Shown: one piece after another, positions 17,329-26,651 of the stretch
Position numbering within the stretch: position 1 is the stretch's first letter
Layout of the letters: the number at the start of each line of letters is the position of its first letter
Assembly: GCA_910579515.1 (NCBI GenBank)
Contig: CAJTUV010000024.1
Span: forward strand, 1 to 55,977
Length of the DNA: 55,977 nt
DNA from: an uncultured Hungatella sp.
GTDB taxonomy: Bacteria; Bacillota; Clostridia; Lachnospirales; Lachnospiraceae
Direction of reading: 5' to 3'
The notes under the pieces: generated by a model
What the model was told of the DNA's origin: nothing
The model's database searches: none
What the model saw: only the letters and a program-made list of their open reading frames with translations
Position numbers and translations under genes: made by a program

Positions 17329-18264
17329 ATGCAAAGAGAAGAGTTCTATCTGCGTTCCAGCGATAACCAAACAACCATCCATGGAATTTGTTGGGAACCG
17401 AAAGGCGCGGCTGTTGCCGTACTACAGCTTTCCCATGGTATGATGGAACATATCGGCCGTTATGACCATTTTGCCTGCTGGATGGCAAAACAGGGAGTTG
17501 CCGTCATAGGGCATGACCACCTGGGCCATGGAAAAACAGGAGATGTAAGAGACTTAAGCTATTTTTCGGATGAGAAGGGATCTGTTTATCTGATTCAGGA
17601 TTTATATAAAATTACACAGGTCGTGGAGAAACGGTTTTTACACATTCCTCACATTCTTTTAGGTCATAGCATGGGATCCTTTATTACCAGAAGATATCTG
17701 ACAGTATATGGGAAACATTTGGATGGAGTGATTCTCATGGGAACCGGAGGACAGCCCCTTTGGATGGGAGCCATGGGGAAATTGGCAGCTATGATTACCG
17801 GAATCATCAGAGGCAGAAGGTATCAAAGCCAGCTGCTTCAGCAGATGGTCCTTGGCTCTTATAACTATGCTTTTCGCCCTAACCGCACGACCAATGACTG
17901 GCTTTCCAGAGACAAAGACCAGGTAGATGCATTTTTAAAGGATCCATACTGTAATATTCCGTTTTCCTGTCAGGCTTATGTGGACTTTTTTAACATTTTG
18001 ATTGACTTAGAGCTTCACAGACAGTTTGGTGCAATTCCTCGAAATCTTCCGGTTCTTCTCATTTCGGGAGAGCAGGACCCAGTAGGCGGATTTGGAAAAG
18101 GAGTAAGACGAGTGTATAAACAGTTGCTCTCGATTGGAATGAAAGATGTTTCCATGAAGCTGTATCCGAAAGCCAGACATGAACTTTTAAACGAGATAAA
18201 CCGTCAGGAGGTTTATGAAGATTTAAGGAATTGGATGGAGGGGAAAGGCTTTTTGAACAGGTAA
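17329..18264 (+). CDS. Serine aminopeptidase/monoacylglycerol lipase-like alpha/beta hydrolase
   Basis: A 311-residue hydrolase of the lysophospholipase/serine-aminopeptidase S33 type. The nucleophile is S114 in LGHSMGSF, with D250 (GEQDPVGG) and H284 (KARHELLNE) completing the triad. An early oxyanion segment, LSHGMMEHIGRYD, and GHDHLGHG are typical of monoglyceride lipases. It has no signal peptide, so it is cytoplasmic. It starts 3 bp after the TIGR03915-type gene behind GAGAGGGA and is probably cotranscribed with it, although a lipase has no evident part in DNA repair. Confidence 0.88.
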   Translation: MQREEFYLRSSDNQTTIHGICWEPKGAAVAVLQLSHGMMEHIGRYDHFACWMAKQGVAVIGHDHLGHGKTGDVRDLSYFSDEKGSVYLIQDLYKITQVVEKRFLHIPHILLGHSMGSFITRRYLTVYGKHLDGVILMGTGGQPLWMGAMGKLAAMITGIIRGRRYQSQLLQQMVLGSYNYAFRPNRTTNDWLSRDKDQVDAFLKDPYCNIPFSCQAYVDFFNILIDLELHRQFGAIPRNLPVLLISGEQDPVGGFGKGVRRVYKQLLSIGMKDVSMKLYPKARHELLNEINRQEVYEDLRNWMEGKGFLNR

Positions 18265-18399
18265 CGGAGATTCCAGAATGTCTGCAAAATCTTTGAGGAT
18301 CGTGGAAATTCGAGGGAGCGTGTCCAAAAAGGTTTTGCATTCACTCCGAAACAGTATACATGAACCGTAACATCTGCACTTTTCAGAAGACGATTTTTC

Positions 18400-18428
18400 T
18401 TGCTATTTTTCAGCAGATAGGTTATAGT
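18400..18428 (+). promoter_or_regulatory. Promoter of yifB-dprA-topA
   Basis: TTGCTA (18400-18405), 17-base spacer, TATAGT (18423-18428), 130 bp before the yifB-like start. The region 18265-18558 holds no other gene I can support. Confidence 0.55.
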
Positions 18429-18558
18429 AATAATATCATTTCAAAAGATTTTAATTTCTGGATTTATTCATCGTTCTTGCCCATGGTTTACATGGTCTTA
18501 AGTGTGTATTTCTGCACAAAATTCACGTATGCGGTTGTCTGGCAAGGAGGAAGGCATA

Positions 18559-20106
18559 TTGTTTTGTAAAGTTTATGGAATGGGGCTTCTTGGAGTGGAA
18601 GGCCATTTGATTCATGTGGAGGTGGATGTAAGCGATGGTCTCCCTTCTTTTTCAATGGTAGGAGCCTTGGCATCGGAAGTAAGAGAGGCTCAGGATAGAA
18701 TCAAGACGGCCTTAAGAAACTCTGGTTTTCATTTTCTGGCGAAAAAGGTGACAGTAAATTTATCTCCCGGAGATCTTCGAAAAAGCGGAACCGGATTTGA
18801 TCTGCCTATCGCGGCAGGGATTTTAGGGGCTTATGGGATTTTAGACTGGAATTTTTTGGAGAACGCGGTCCTGTTTGGGGAATTGGGGCTTAATGGAGAG
18901 GTAAAAGCAGTAAAAGGAGCTCTGCCTATGGTTATGGAGGCAAAAGAAAGTGGAAAAAGGATCTGTTTTTTGCCGAAGGAAAATGTACAAGAGGGAAACA
19001 TGGTTTCTGGTATCCAGATTGTAGGAATCCCCCATATCCGCCGTTTCGTAGAAATTGTAAACAGCAAAAAAATACCAGGGGAAGAAAGAATCAGAAACGA
19101 AAAAGAAACGAAAAGAAAAGAAGCAGAAAATTTGTATGATTTGGATTATGAAGAGGTTCAGGGACAGTTTCTGATGAAAAGAGCGACTGAGGTAGCGGTG
19201 GCAGGGCGTCATAATCTTCTTTATATTGGGCCGGCTGGTACTGGAAAAACAATGATTGCAGAAAGGATCCCTACAATTATGCCATCCTGTACCAGACAGG
19301 AACAGTTAGAGATTTCTAAAATATACAGTATCTGCGGACTTCTTTCAAAGGAACGGCCGAGTATGGTCAGAAGGCCATTTTGCAGCCCTCATCATTCGAT
19401 TACAGCTCAGGCATTGACTGGAGGAGGAAAGAACCCTGTGCCGGGGGAGATGTCCTTAGCCTCAGAGGGAGTTCTGTTTTTAGACGAGTTGCCGGAGTTT
19501 TCCAGAAGAGCCATTGAAGTGATGAGACAGCCTTTGGAGAGTCGTAAGATTGTCTTGGCCAGAGTCCATGCAAGATATGAATTTCCGGCAAACTTTATTT
19601 TGGTAGCGGCTATGAACCCATGCCCATGCGGATATTATCCAGACAGAAATCGCTGCCATTGCAGCGAGGGACAACTGCAACGGTATCTGGGAAAGGTCTC
19701 CAAACCGATTTTAGACAGAATTGACGTCTGTGTTGAGGCGGCCCCTGTGGTCTTTGATGAGTTAAGCAGTCAAAAGAAACAGGAACCATCTTCTAAAATA
19801 AGAAAACGAGTAGAGCGGGTGAGAAAAATCCAGAGACAGCGTTTTGAGGGATGTGAAATTCAGTATAACAGCGAAATGGGAGCAGAGCTGATTCAGAAAT
19901 TCTGCAGGCTGGAAAAGAAGGACGAACTATTTTTTAGTGAGCTTTATGAAAAAAAGAATTTCAGTGCAAGAGCGTATTCGAAAATTTTAAAAGTAGCAAG
20001 AACCATTGCAGATTTGGAAGAATCAGAACAAATCATGCATAAACATTTGTGTGAAGCCATAGGATATCGCAGTCTGGAGGAAAAGTATTGGAACAATATT
20101 ATATAG
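18559..20106 (+). CDS. YifB/ComM-family Mg-chelatase-like AAA+ ATPase
   Basis: A 515-residue protein. The N-terminal ChlI-type domain (VDVSDGLPSFSMVGLA-like; NLSPGDLRKSGTGFDLPIA) is followed by an AAA+ domain. Walker A is GPAGTGKT at 224-231 and Walker B is around D309 (VLFLDE). A C-terminal Mg-chelatase lid completes it (SARAYSKILKVARTIADLE). ComM, the studied homologue, is a hexameric helicase aiding branch migration in natural transformation. I chose TTG 18559, eight bases after AAGGAGG. The stop overlaps the dprA start by 19 bases, and DprA works in the same pathway. Confidence 0.9.
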   Translation: MFCKVYGMGLLGVEGHLIHVEVDVSDGLPSFSMVGALASEVREAQDRIKTALRNSGFHFLAKKVTVNLSPGDLRKSGTGFDLPIAAGILGAYGILDWNFLENAVLFGELGLNGEVKAVKGALPMVMEAKESGKRICFLPKENVQEGNMVSGIQIVGIPHIRRFVEIVNSKKIPGEERIRNEKETKRKEAENLYDLDYEEVQGQFLMKRATEVAVAGRHNLLYIGPAGTGKTMIAERIPTIMPSCTRQEQLEISKIYSICGLLSKERPSMVRRPFCSPHHSITAQALTGGGKNPVPGEMSLASEGVLFLDELPEFSRRAIEVMRQPLESRKIVLARVHARYEFPANFILVAAMNPCPCGYYPDRNRCHCSEGQLQRYLGKVSKPILDRIDVCVEAAPVVFDELSSQKKQEPSSKIRKRVERVRKIQRQRFEGCEIQYNSEMGAELIQKFCRLEKKDELFFSELYEKKNFSARAYSKILKVARTIADLEESEQIMHKHLCEAIGYRSLEEKYWNNII

Positions 20107-21209
20107 ATACAAAGATGGGGGTGGAAAAGGAATATTTATACTGGCTGTTTCAGATACCGGGGATGGGAGCGGTGACGCTCAGACGGCTTTGGGAGCGTTT
20201 TCAGTCCTTTCAGAAAATTTATAATATGGAAGGCTCATTTCTTGAACAGCAGGGATATTTGACAAAAAGAACAGCAGATCATTTTGACAGATGGAAACAA
20301 AATTTGTCTGATAAAAGGGAAGAATACAAAAATCTTTCTAAAAAGGGGATTCAGTTTATCTCTGTTTTAGATGAGACATACCCTAACAGATTGAGAAACC
20401 TCTATGATTTTCCTATGGGGCTTTTTGTAAAAGGTTCTCTTCCAAGAGACCAAATACCTTCTGTGGCCTTGATTGGGGCAAGAGATTGCAGTAATTATGG
20501 TATTCAGGTTGCTCAGAGGCTGGCAGAGGACCTTGGAAGGGCAGGGGTTCAGGTGATCAGCGGAATGGCTTTGGGAGTTGACGGGGCGGCTCATCAGGGG
20601 ACACTAAGGGCGAACGGGAGTACTTTTGCAGTTTTAGGAAGCGGAGTGGATGTGTGCTATCCGAGGAGACATTGGTCTTTATATTGTCAGATCCCAGAAA
20701 AAGGAGGAGTTTTATCTGAATTTTGTCCTGGTCAACAAGCTCTTCCACAGCATTTTCCTATGCGAAACCGGATTATAAGCGGTCTATCAGACGTCATTGT
20801 GGTAGTGGAAGCCAGAGAAAAAAGTGGTTCCCTGATTACTGTGGAATTGGGGTTAGAGCAGGGAAAGGAAATTTTTGCCGTACCAGGCGCTATTACTGAT
20901 GAGCTGAGCAAAGGGTGCAATCAACTGATCCGTCAGGGAGCGGGAGTGATTACCGCTTCAGAAGATATCTTAGAGTACTTTCAGATTCCGGGTGATAAGA
21001 CTTTAAATCCTTATGAAAAAATCGAGAATGGGCTTGCCAAGAAAGAAAAAATGTTGTATAGTTGCCTAGATTTCAAGCCCCAATTTTTTGATAAAATTGT
21101 GGAAAAAAGTGGCCTTTCCGCGGAGGAAGTTATGACCCTTTTGGTGGAATTGGAGTGGAAGGGATCCATTATCCAGTCTGCTGGTCACTATTATGAAAAG
21201 AAGTTCTAA
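20088..21209 (+). CDS. dprA: DNA-processing protein DprA
   Basis: A 373-residue DprA/Smf protein that binds incoming single-stranded DNA and loads RecA. It has an N-terminal helical domain (IPGMGAVTLRRLWERF, helix-hairpin-helix-like). The Rossmann-like core follows (GARDCSNYG, ISGMALGVDGAAHQGTL, GSGVDVCYP, MRNRIISGLSD), and a C-terminal winged helix ends the protein. It starts at TTG 20088, seven bases after GGAGG, overlapping yifB. The topA gene follows after 22 bp, which is the common Bacillota order dprA-topA. Confidence 0.95.
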   Translation: MEQYYIDTKMGVEKEYLYWLFQIPGMGAVTLRRLWERFQSFQKIYNMEGSFLEQQGYLTKRTADHFDRWKQNLSDKREEYKNLSKKGIQFISVLDETYPNRLRNLYDFPMGLFVKGSLPRDQIPSVALIGARDCSNYGIQVAQRLAEDLGRAGVQVISGMALGVDGAAHQGTLRANGSTFAVLGSGVDVCYPRRHWSLYCQIPEKGGVLSEFCPGQQALPQHFPMRNRIISGLSDVIVVVEAREKSGSLITVELGLEQGKEIFAVPGAITDELSKGCNQLIRQGAGVITASEDILEYFQIPGDKTLNPYEKIENGLAKKEKMLYSCLDFKPQFFDKIVEKSGLSAEEVMTLLVELEWKGSIIQSAGHYYEKKF

Positions 21210-21231
21210 GAAGTAGTAAAGAGGTGTCAAT

Positions 21232-23322
21232 ATGGCAAAGCATTTGGTGATTGTGGAGTCACCAGCAAAGGTAAAAACGATTAAGAAGTTTCTGGGTACT
21301 AACTATGAGGTGGATGCTTCTGGCGGGCATGTGCGCGATCTGCCCAAAAGCCAGTTAGGGTTTGACGTAGAACATGACTACGAGCCTAAGTATATCACCA
21401 TTCGGGGAAAGGGAGATGTTCTCGCAAAACTTAGAAAAGAAGCGAAAAAAGCGGACATTATCTATCTTGCAACCGACCCGGACCGAGAAGGGGAAGCTAT
21501 ATCATGGCATCTGATGAAGGCTCTTAAGCTGGACGAGGCAGAGAGCAAAAAGGTCTACCGTATCAGTTTTAATGAGATTACAAAAACAGCAGTAAAGTTA
21601 TCATTAAAATCTCCCAGAAGCATTGATATGGATTTGGTGGATGCCCAGCAGACCCGAAGAATTTTAGACCGTATGGTGGGATACAGCATCAGTCCCCTTT
21701 TATGGGCGAAGGTCAAGAGAGGATTAAGCGCAGGAAGAGTACAGTCTGTGGCTCTGCGTATGATCTGTGACCGAGAAGAGGAAATCAATGCATTTATTCC
21801 AGAAGAGTATTGGAATCTGGAAGCTGAACTTTTGGCGGAAGGTATGAAAAAGCCTTTGACAGCGAAATTTCATGGAGATCAGAAAGGAAAGCTGGCAATT
21901 CACAATAAAAAGGAATTGGATCAGATTCTGGACAAACTAAAAGGCGTAAAATACATGGTCCAAGAGGTAAAGCATGGGGAACGAACGAAAAAAGCGCCCA
22001 TTCCATTTACCACCAGTACAATGCAGCAGGAGGCTTCCAAGGCGTTAAATTTTTCCACGCAGAAGACGATGCGCCTGGCACAGCAGCTTTATGAAGGCGT
22101 AGATGTGAAGGGCCATGGAACCATAGCTCTGATTACGTATCTGCGTACCGATTCCACCAGAGTGGCACAAGAGGCAGATACAACTGCCAGGGAATATATT
22201 GAAAATCAGTATGGAAAATCTTATGTTTCTGAGGCGGAAGCGGTAAAGAAAAACAGCGGTAAGATTCAGGATGCTCATGAAGCTATCCGACCTACGGATA
22301 TTTCCCTGACGCCGGCTCAGGTGAAAGATTCTCTTTCCAGGGATTTGTTCCGTTTATATCAGTTGATATGGAAGCGTTTTACAGCAAGCCGAATGAAGCC
22401 GGCAATTTATGACACGATTTCTGTGAAAATAAAGGCGGGAGAGTATGAATTCAGTCTTTCCACGTCCAAGCTGGCTTTTGACGGATTTATGTCTGTATAT
22501 GTGCCAGAGGAAGAAAAGGAGGAATCCAATGGGGTTCTGGAGAGGTTAGAGTCTGGAATGGAACTTTCTCTGGTTACCTTGAACAGCAGTCAGCATTTTA
22601 CACAGCCTCCTGCCCACTATACAGAAGCTTCCCTGGTAAAGGCGTTGGAGGAGCAGGGGATTGGGCGGCCAAGTACGTATGCGCCTACAATTACCACGAT
22701 CCTTGCCAGAAGATATGTGGCAAAAGAGAACAAAAATCTATATGTTACAGAGCTGGGAGAAGTGGTCAACCATATAATGAAGGTGAATTTTCCAAGTATT
22801 GTGGATTTGAAGTTTACTGCCAATATGGAATATCTTCTGGACAGCATAGGAGAAGGCGAGGTGGAATGGAAGACTGTGGTTCGCAATTTTTACCCTGATT
22901 TAAATGAAGCGGTAAAGAAGGCGGAAAAAGAACTGGAGTCTGTGACCATTGCAGACGAGGTGACGGATGAAATCTGTGAAGTCTGCGGAAGAAATATGGT
23001 CATCAAATATGGTCCTCACGGCAAATTTCTGGCTTGTCCAGGTTTCCCTGACTGTAAAAACACCAAACCTTATTTTGAGAAAACAGGGATTCCATGCCCT
23101 AAGTGCGGCAAGGAAGTGGTGATAAAAAAGACAAAGAAGGGACGAAAGTATTTTGGATGTGAGGCTAATCCAGACTGTGATTTTATGTCCTGGCAGAAGC
23201 CCACTACGGAAAAATGTCCAGACTGTGGCAGTTACATGGTGGAAAAGGGAAACAAATTGCTTTGTAGCAATGAACAGTGCGGCTATTCTATGAATTTGAA
23301 GACAAAAGAAACAAATAGCTAA
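21232..23322 (+). CDS. topA: DNA topoisomerase I
   Basis: A 696-residue type IA topoisomerase that relaxes negative supercoils. The N-terminal Toprim domain (KHLVIVESPAKVKTIKKFLG; DPDREGEAISWHL) is followed by the cleavage domain with the active-site Y303 in ITYLRTDSTR. Three C-terminal zinc ribbons of the CxxC type follow (CEVCG, CPKCG, CPDCG). Length and order are standard for Clostridia. It follows dprA with a GAGGTG-type site and is followed by an intergenic region holding the codY promoter. Confidence 0.97.
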   Translation: MAKHLVIVESPAKVKTIKKFLGTNYEVDASGGHVRDLPKSQLGFDVEHDYEPKYITIRGKGDVLAKLRKEAKKADIIYLATDPDREGEAISWHLMKALKLDEAESKKVYRISFNEITKTAVKLSLKSPRSIDMDLVDAQQTRRILDRMVGYSISPLLWAKVKRGLSAGRVQSVALRMICDREEEINAFIPEEYWNLEAELLAEGMKKPLTAKFHGDQKGKLAIHNKKELDQILDKLKGVKYMVQEVKHGERTKKAPIPFTTSTMQQEASKALNFSTQKTMRLAQQLYEGVDVKGHGTIALITYLRTDSTRVAQEADTTAREYIENQYGKSYVSEAEAVKKNSGKIQDAHEAIRPTDISLTPAQVKDSLSRDLFRLYQLIWKRFTASRMKPAIYDTISVKIKAGEYEFSLSTSKLAFDGFMSVYVPEEEKEESNGVLERLESGMELSLVTLNSSQHFTQPPAHYTEASLVKALEEQGIGRPSTYAPTITTILARRYVAKENKNLYVTELGEVVNHIMKVNFPSIVDLKFTANMEYLLDSIGEGEVEWKTVVRNFYPDLNEAVKKAEKELESVTIADEVTDEICEVCGRNMVIKYGPHGKFLACPGFPDCKNTKPYFEKTGIPCPKCGKEVVIKKTKKGRKYFGCEANPDCDFMSWQKPTTEKCPDCGSYMVEKGNKLLCSNEQCGYSMNLKTKETNS

Positions 23323-23347
23323 ATATTTCGAAACTCTCTAATAACTG

Positions 23348-23376
23348 TTGTTATTTTTATAAAGATATGATACAAT
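23348..23376 (+). promoter_or_regulatory. codY promoter
   Basis: TTGTTA (23348-23353), 17-base spacer, TACAAT (23371-23376), about 100 bp before the codY ATG. Confidence 0.6.
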
Positions 23377-23478
23377 TCATGTATTACGGACGGAGGGCAG
23401 CTCTTTTTATGTCAAAGTTCAGCCGCTAGTAAGAAATTGGATGAACTTTTTTGCGAACAAGAAGGAGGTTTTCGGAAC

Positions 23479-24264
23479 ATGAGCGTTCAGCTATTGGACA
23501 AAACACGGAAAATTGGAAAGTTATTGCACAACAATAACTCCAATAAGGTAGTTTTTAATGACATCTGTAAGGTTTTAGGCGAAATTTTGGAATCAAATAT
23601 TCTTGTCATCAGCAAAAAAGGCAAGATTTTAGGAATTGGCACGTGGCCCGGCGTTGACGAGATTGAAGAGTTGATTGACGAGAAACTGGGAGGGTTTGTA
23701 GATAAAATGCTGAATGAGCGTTTACTCAGTATCCTCTCTACCAAAGAAAATGTCAATTTAGCTACCCTTGGTTTTGCGGAAGAATATGTGAAAAAATATC
23801 AGGCGATTATCACTCCCATTGATATTGCCGGAGAACGGCTGGGAACGCTGTTTATTTATAAGGAAGATTCTCAGTATGATATTGACGACATTATCTTAAG
23901 TGAGTACGGAACTACGGTAGTGGGCCTTGAAATGATGCGCTCTGTAAATGAAGAGAGCGCAGAAGAAACCAGAAAGATTCAGATTGTGAAATCTGCAATC
24001 AGTACACTGTCATTTTCAGAGCTTGAGGCAATTACTCATATTTTTGATGAATTAGAGGGAAATGAGGGGATCCTGGTAGCCAGTAAGATTGCAGACCGAG
24101 TTGGAATTACCCGTTCCGTGATTGTCAATGCACTTCGTAAATTTGAAAGCGCAGGCGTCATTGAATCACGCTCTTCGGGAATGAAGGGAACCTATATTAA
24201 AGTGTTGAATGATGTGGTGTTTGATGAGCTGAGACAGCTTAAGAATTCTGGAAGTTCTAAGTAA
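23479..24264 (+). CDS. codY: GTP- and branched-chain amino acid-sensing repressor CodY
   Basis: A 261-residue regulator. The N-terminal GAF-type effector domain (QLLDKTRKIGKLLHNN, FNDICKVLGEILESN) is followed by a linker and a C-terminal winged helix-turn-helix (SKIADRVGITRSVIVNALRK). CodY represses nutrient-limitation genes when GTP and branched-chain amino acids are plentiful. ATG 23479 follows GAAGGAGG by about ten bases; the longer frame from 23437 lacks such a site. Clostridial genomes often place codY between topA and rpsB, as here. Confidence 0.95.
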   Translation: MSVQLLDKTRKIGKLLHNNNSNKVVFNDICKVLGEILESNILVISKKGKILGIGTWPGVDEIEELIDEKLGGFVDKMLNERLLSILSTKENVNLATLGFAEEYVKKYQAIITPIDIAGERLGTLFIYKEDSQYDIDDIILSEYGTTVVGLEMMRSVNEESAEETRKIQIVKSAISTLSFSELEAITHIFDELEGNEGILVASKIADRVGITRSVIVNALRKFESAGVIESRSSGMKGTYIKVLNDVVFDELRQLKNSGSSK

Positions 24265-24286
24265 AGGCAGAAGCGGTAAAAAGTGC

Positions 24287-24315
24287 TTGCATAATGAGAA
24301 ATCCTGTGCTATATT
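24287..24315 (+). promoter_or_regulatory. rpsB promoter and leader
   Basis: TTGCAT (24287-24292), 17-base spacer, TATATT (24310-24315). About 105 bases of untranslated leader follow before ATG 24427, long enough for autoregulation by S2, though I do not see a recognisable S2 leader motif. Confidence 0.65.
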
Positions 24316-24426
24316 TGAGAAGTTGAAAAAACACGTCTGTCTGATTCCAAGGGCGGTGCCAGTATACTGGTCTCTAAGGAAGTTTAAGATGCAGGCGGAA
24401 GTCTAAAACCAAATGGAGGAAGAAAC

Positions 24427-25170
24427 ATGAGCGTTATTTCTATGAAACAGCTTTTGGAAGCAGGTGTACATTTTGGACACCAGACAAGAAGATGGAACCC
24501 TAAGATGGCTCCATACATTTATACTGAGAGAAATGGTATTTACATCATTGATCTTCAGAAGTCTGTAGGCAAAGTAGATGAAGCTTACAATGCTATTGCA
24601 GATATTGTGGCAAATGGCGGGACTATTTTGTTTGTGGGAACCAAGAAACAGGCTCAGGATGCGATCAAGACAGAAGCAGAGCGCTGCGGTATGTTCTATG
24701 TAAATGAGAGATGGTTAGGCGGTATGCTGACCAATTTTAAGACAATCCAGAGCAGAATCGGAAGATTAAAAGAGATTGAGACAATGTCTGAGGATGGAAC
24801 ATTTGATGTTCTGCCAAAGAAGGAAGTAATTCAGTTAAAGAAGGAATGGGAAAAGTTAGAGAAGAATTTAGGCGGTATCAAGGAGATGAAGCGTGTTCCG
24901 GATGCAATCTTTGTGGTAGATCCAAAGAAAGAGAGAATCTGCGTTCAGGAAGCTCATACTTTAGGCGTTCCGCTGATCGGAATCTGCGATACCAACTGTG
25001 ACCCAGAAGAGCTGGATTATGTAATTCCGGGTAATGATGATGCAATCAGAGCCGTGAAACTTATTGTGGCTAAGATGGCAGATGCAGTGATTGAAGCAAA
25101 CCAGGGTGAAGCAGATGCTGTTTATGAAGAATTTGAAGAGGCAGATGCGGAAGAAGCTGTAGAGGCATAA
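24427..25170 (+). CDS. rpsB: 30S ribosomal protein S2
   Basis: A 247-residue S2 protein. Characteristic stretches are SMKQLLEAGVHFGHQTRRWNP near the start, the GGTILFVGTKKQAQ segment, ERWLGGMLTNFKT, and IGICDTNCDPEELDYVIPGNDD. It binds the 30S head-platform region and helps recruit S1 and mRNA. The C-terminus is acidic (EEFEEADAEEAVEA), as in other Clostridia. ATG 24427 follows TGGAGGAAGAA. It forms the usual pair with tsf. Confidence 0.98.
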   Translation: MSVISMKQLLEAGVHFGHQTRRWNPKMAPYIYTERNGIYIIDLQKSVGKVDEAYNAIADIVANGGTILFVGTKKQAQDAIKTEAERCGMFYVNERWLGGMLTNFKTIQSRIGRLKEIETMSEDGTFDVLPKKEVIQLKKEWEKLEKNLGGIKEMKRVPDAIFVVDPKKERICVQEAHTLGVPLIGICDTNCDPEELDYVIPGNDDAIRAVKLIVAKMADAVIEANQGEADAVYEEFEEADAEEAVEA

Positions 25171-25182
25171 GGATAGAAAAAG

Positions 25183-25222
25183 TGCTTCAATCTGTTTAGG
25201 CAACGGGTTGAAGCATTTTTAT
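25183..25222 (+). terminator. Hairpin with T-run between rpsB and tsf
   Basis: TGCTTCAA (25183-25190) pairs with TTGAAGCA (25208-25215), followed by TTTTTATTT. It looks like an intrinsic terminator or attenuator within the operon and would set the S2 to EF-Ts ratio. Confidence 0.75.
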
Positions 25223-25270
25223 TTCGCAGTGGTTTTAGAGAAAAGAATAATTTTTATGGAGGTAATAACA

Positions 25271-26206
25271 ATGGCAGTAACAGCAACAATGGTAAAAGAG
25301 TTAAGAGAAATGACAGGTGCAGGCATGATGGATTGCAAGAAGGCGCTTTCTGCAACTGATGGAGATATGGACAAGGCAGTTGACTTTTTGAGAGAGAAAG
25401 GCCTTGCAGGCGCAGCAAAGAAGGCTGGCCGTATCGCAGCAGAGGGTGTGGTTGTGACTGCTCTTGGCGAGGATGGCAAAAAGGCAGTTGCTGTGGAAGT
25501 AAACGCGGAGACGGACTTTGTGGCAAAGAATGAAAAATTCCAGACTTATGCAGCAGATGTTGCGGCTCAGGCTTTGAATTCTAATGCAGCAGACATTGAT
25601 TCCTTTATGGAAGAGACTTGGGCAAAGGACCCATCCATGACAGTAAAGGAAGCTCTGGCATCCCAGATTTCCATTATCGGCGAGAATATGAACATTCGTA
25701 GATTTGAGAGAATCTTTGAGGACAACGGATTTGTAGCTTCCTATATCCATGCAGGCGGCAAGATTGGCGTTTTGATTGATGTTGAGACTGACGTAGTCAA
25801 TGATGCTATCAAAGAGATGGCAAAGAACGTGGCTATGCAGGCTGCAGCTTTGAAGCCGCAGTTTACCAGCAGAGATGAGGTAAGTGCAGAATACATTGAG
25901 AAGGAGAAGGAAATTCTCACTGTGGCTGCGAAGAATGAGAAGCCAGATGCAAATGATAAGATCATCAGCGGTATGGTGATGGGCCGTGTAAATAAGGAGC
26001 TGAAGGAGATCTGCCTGTTAGACCAGGTTTATGTAAAGGCAGAGGACGGAAAGCAGTCTGTAGGTCAGTATGTGGCAGAGGTTGCTAAGGCTAACGGCGC
26101 TAAGATCAAGGTGAAGAAGTTTGTTCGCTTTGAGACTGGCGAGGGAATGGAGAAGAAGAATGAGGACTTCGCGGCTGAGGTGGCGAAGCAGATGGCAGGA
26201 AACTAA
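25271..26206 (+). CDS. tsf: Translation elongation factor Ts
   Basis: A 311-residue EF-Ts, the nucleotide exchange factor for EF-Tu. The N-terminal UBA-like domain and signature are clear (MVKELREMTGAGMMDCKKAL). The core includes the TDFVAKN loop that contacts EF-Tu, and HAGGKIGVLIDVETD. ATG 25271 follows TGGAGGTAATAAC; the frame is open further upstream but without homology. The normal next genes, pyrH and frr, are absent, because accessory DNA begins right after the stop. Confidence 0.97.
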   Translation: MAVTATMVKELREMTGAGMMDCKKALSATDGDMDKAVDFLREKGLAGAAKKAGRIAAEGVVVTALGEDGKKAVAVEVNAETDFVAKNEKFQTYAADVAAQALNSNAADIDSFMEETWAKDPSMTVKEALASQISIIGENMNIRRFERIFEDNGFVASYIHAGGKIGVLIDVETDVVNDAIKEMAKNVAMQAAALKPQFTSRDEVSAEYIEKEKEILTVAAKNEKPDANDKIISGMVMGRVNKELKEICLLDQVYVKAEDGKQSVGQYVAEVAKANGAKIKVKKFVRFETGEGMEKKNEDFAAEVAKQMAGN

Positions 26207-26287
26207 TCAGGAAAGCTTCCAATCAAAATTCCTTGAAAACATAGGAAAATCAAGCATTACAGCGTGTTTTGTGGATATAAAATAGGA

Positions 26288-26374
26288 TATCATAAACTAT
26301 CGTAAATTATCGCAAAATATCACGGCAATTTTGGTAAAGATTTGGTACGGATTTTGGTAAGAAATTTTACCAAA
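26288..26374. repeat. Phased tandem decamers and TTTTGGTA repeats at the element boundary
   Basis: Four tandem 10-base units start at 26288, 26298, 26308 and 26318: TATCATAAAC, TATCGTAAAT, TATCGCAAAA and TATCACGGCA. They are followed by TTTGGTA-type repeats: ATTTTGGTAAAGA at 26328, TTTGGTACGGA at 26341 and ATTTTGGTAAGAA at 26351. An inverted copy, TTTTACCAAA, lies at 26365. Exact helical spacing puts all decamers on one DNA face, as for arm-type integrase, excisionase or partition-protein sites. It lies about 80 bp after tsf, so an attachment region is the most economical reading. Confidence 0.6.
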
Positions 26375-26451
26375 GCCACTCACGAAAAGTTTGCTTGCTT
26401 ATTCATTTGTTTTGGAAGGAATGAAGTGTCAAGTAAATATTTGGACATCTA

Positions 26452-26503
26452 AATAAGTCCATTATCAGTTATAGAAATATGATTGATAGTGGGCTTATTT
26501 TAG
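26452..26503 (+). terminator. Long hairpin with T-run upstream of the HU cluster
   Basis: AATAAGTCCATTATCA (26452-26467) pairs with TGATAGTGGGCTTATT (26484-26499) through two T-G pairs that are wobble pairs in plus-strand RNA; TTTAG follows. A second small stem (CGTCTA/TAGACG, 26504-26521) and a third (GAGAGA/TCTCTC, about 26536-26566) lie before the first HU-like gene. The first is terminator-like; the other two may be leader structures. Confidence 0.55.
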
Positions 26504-26651
26504 CGTCTAAATTTATAGACGGGAAAAATATCATAGAGAGATTTCAAGTGCCTTTACGGGTCTCTCAGAGCGTTACAGGGGTATTTTACAAAGTGATTTC
26601 ACAGTAACATGAAAACCATATTTTATTGACAAAAAGGAGGTGAAAAATAAA

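Noticed and set aside
20890..20915. Second hammerhead core (CTGATGAG in dprA)
   Set aside because: The motif lies in coding sequence, and no stem II followed by GAAA is present.
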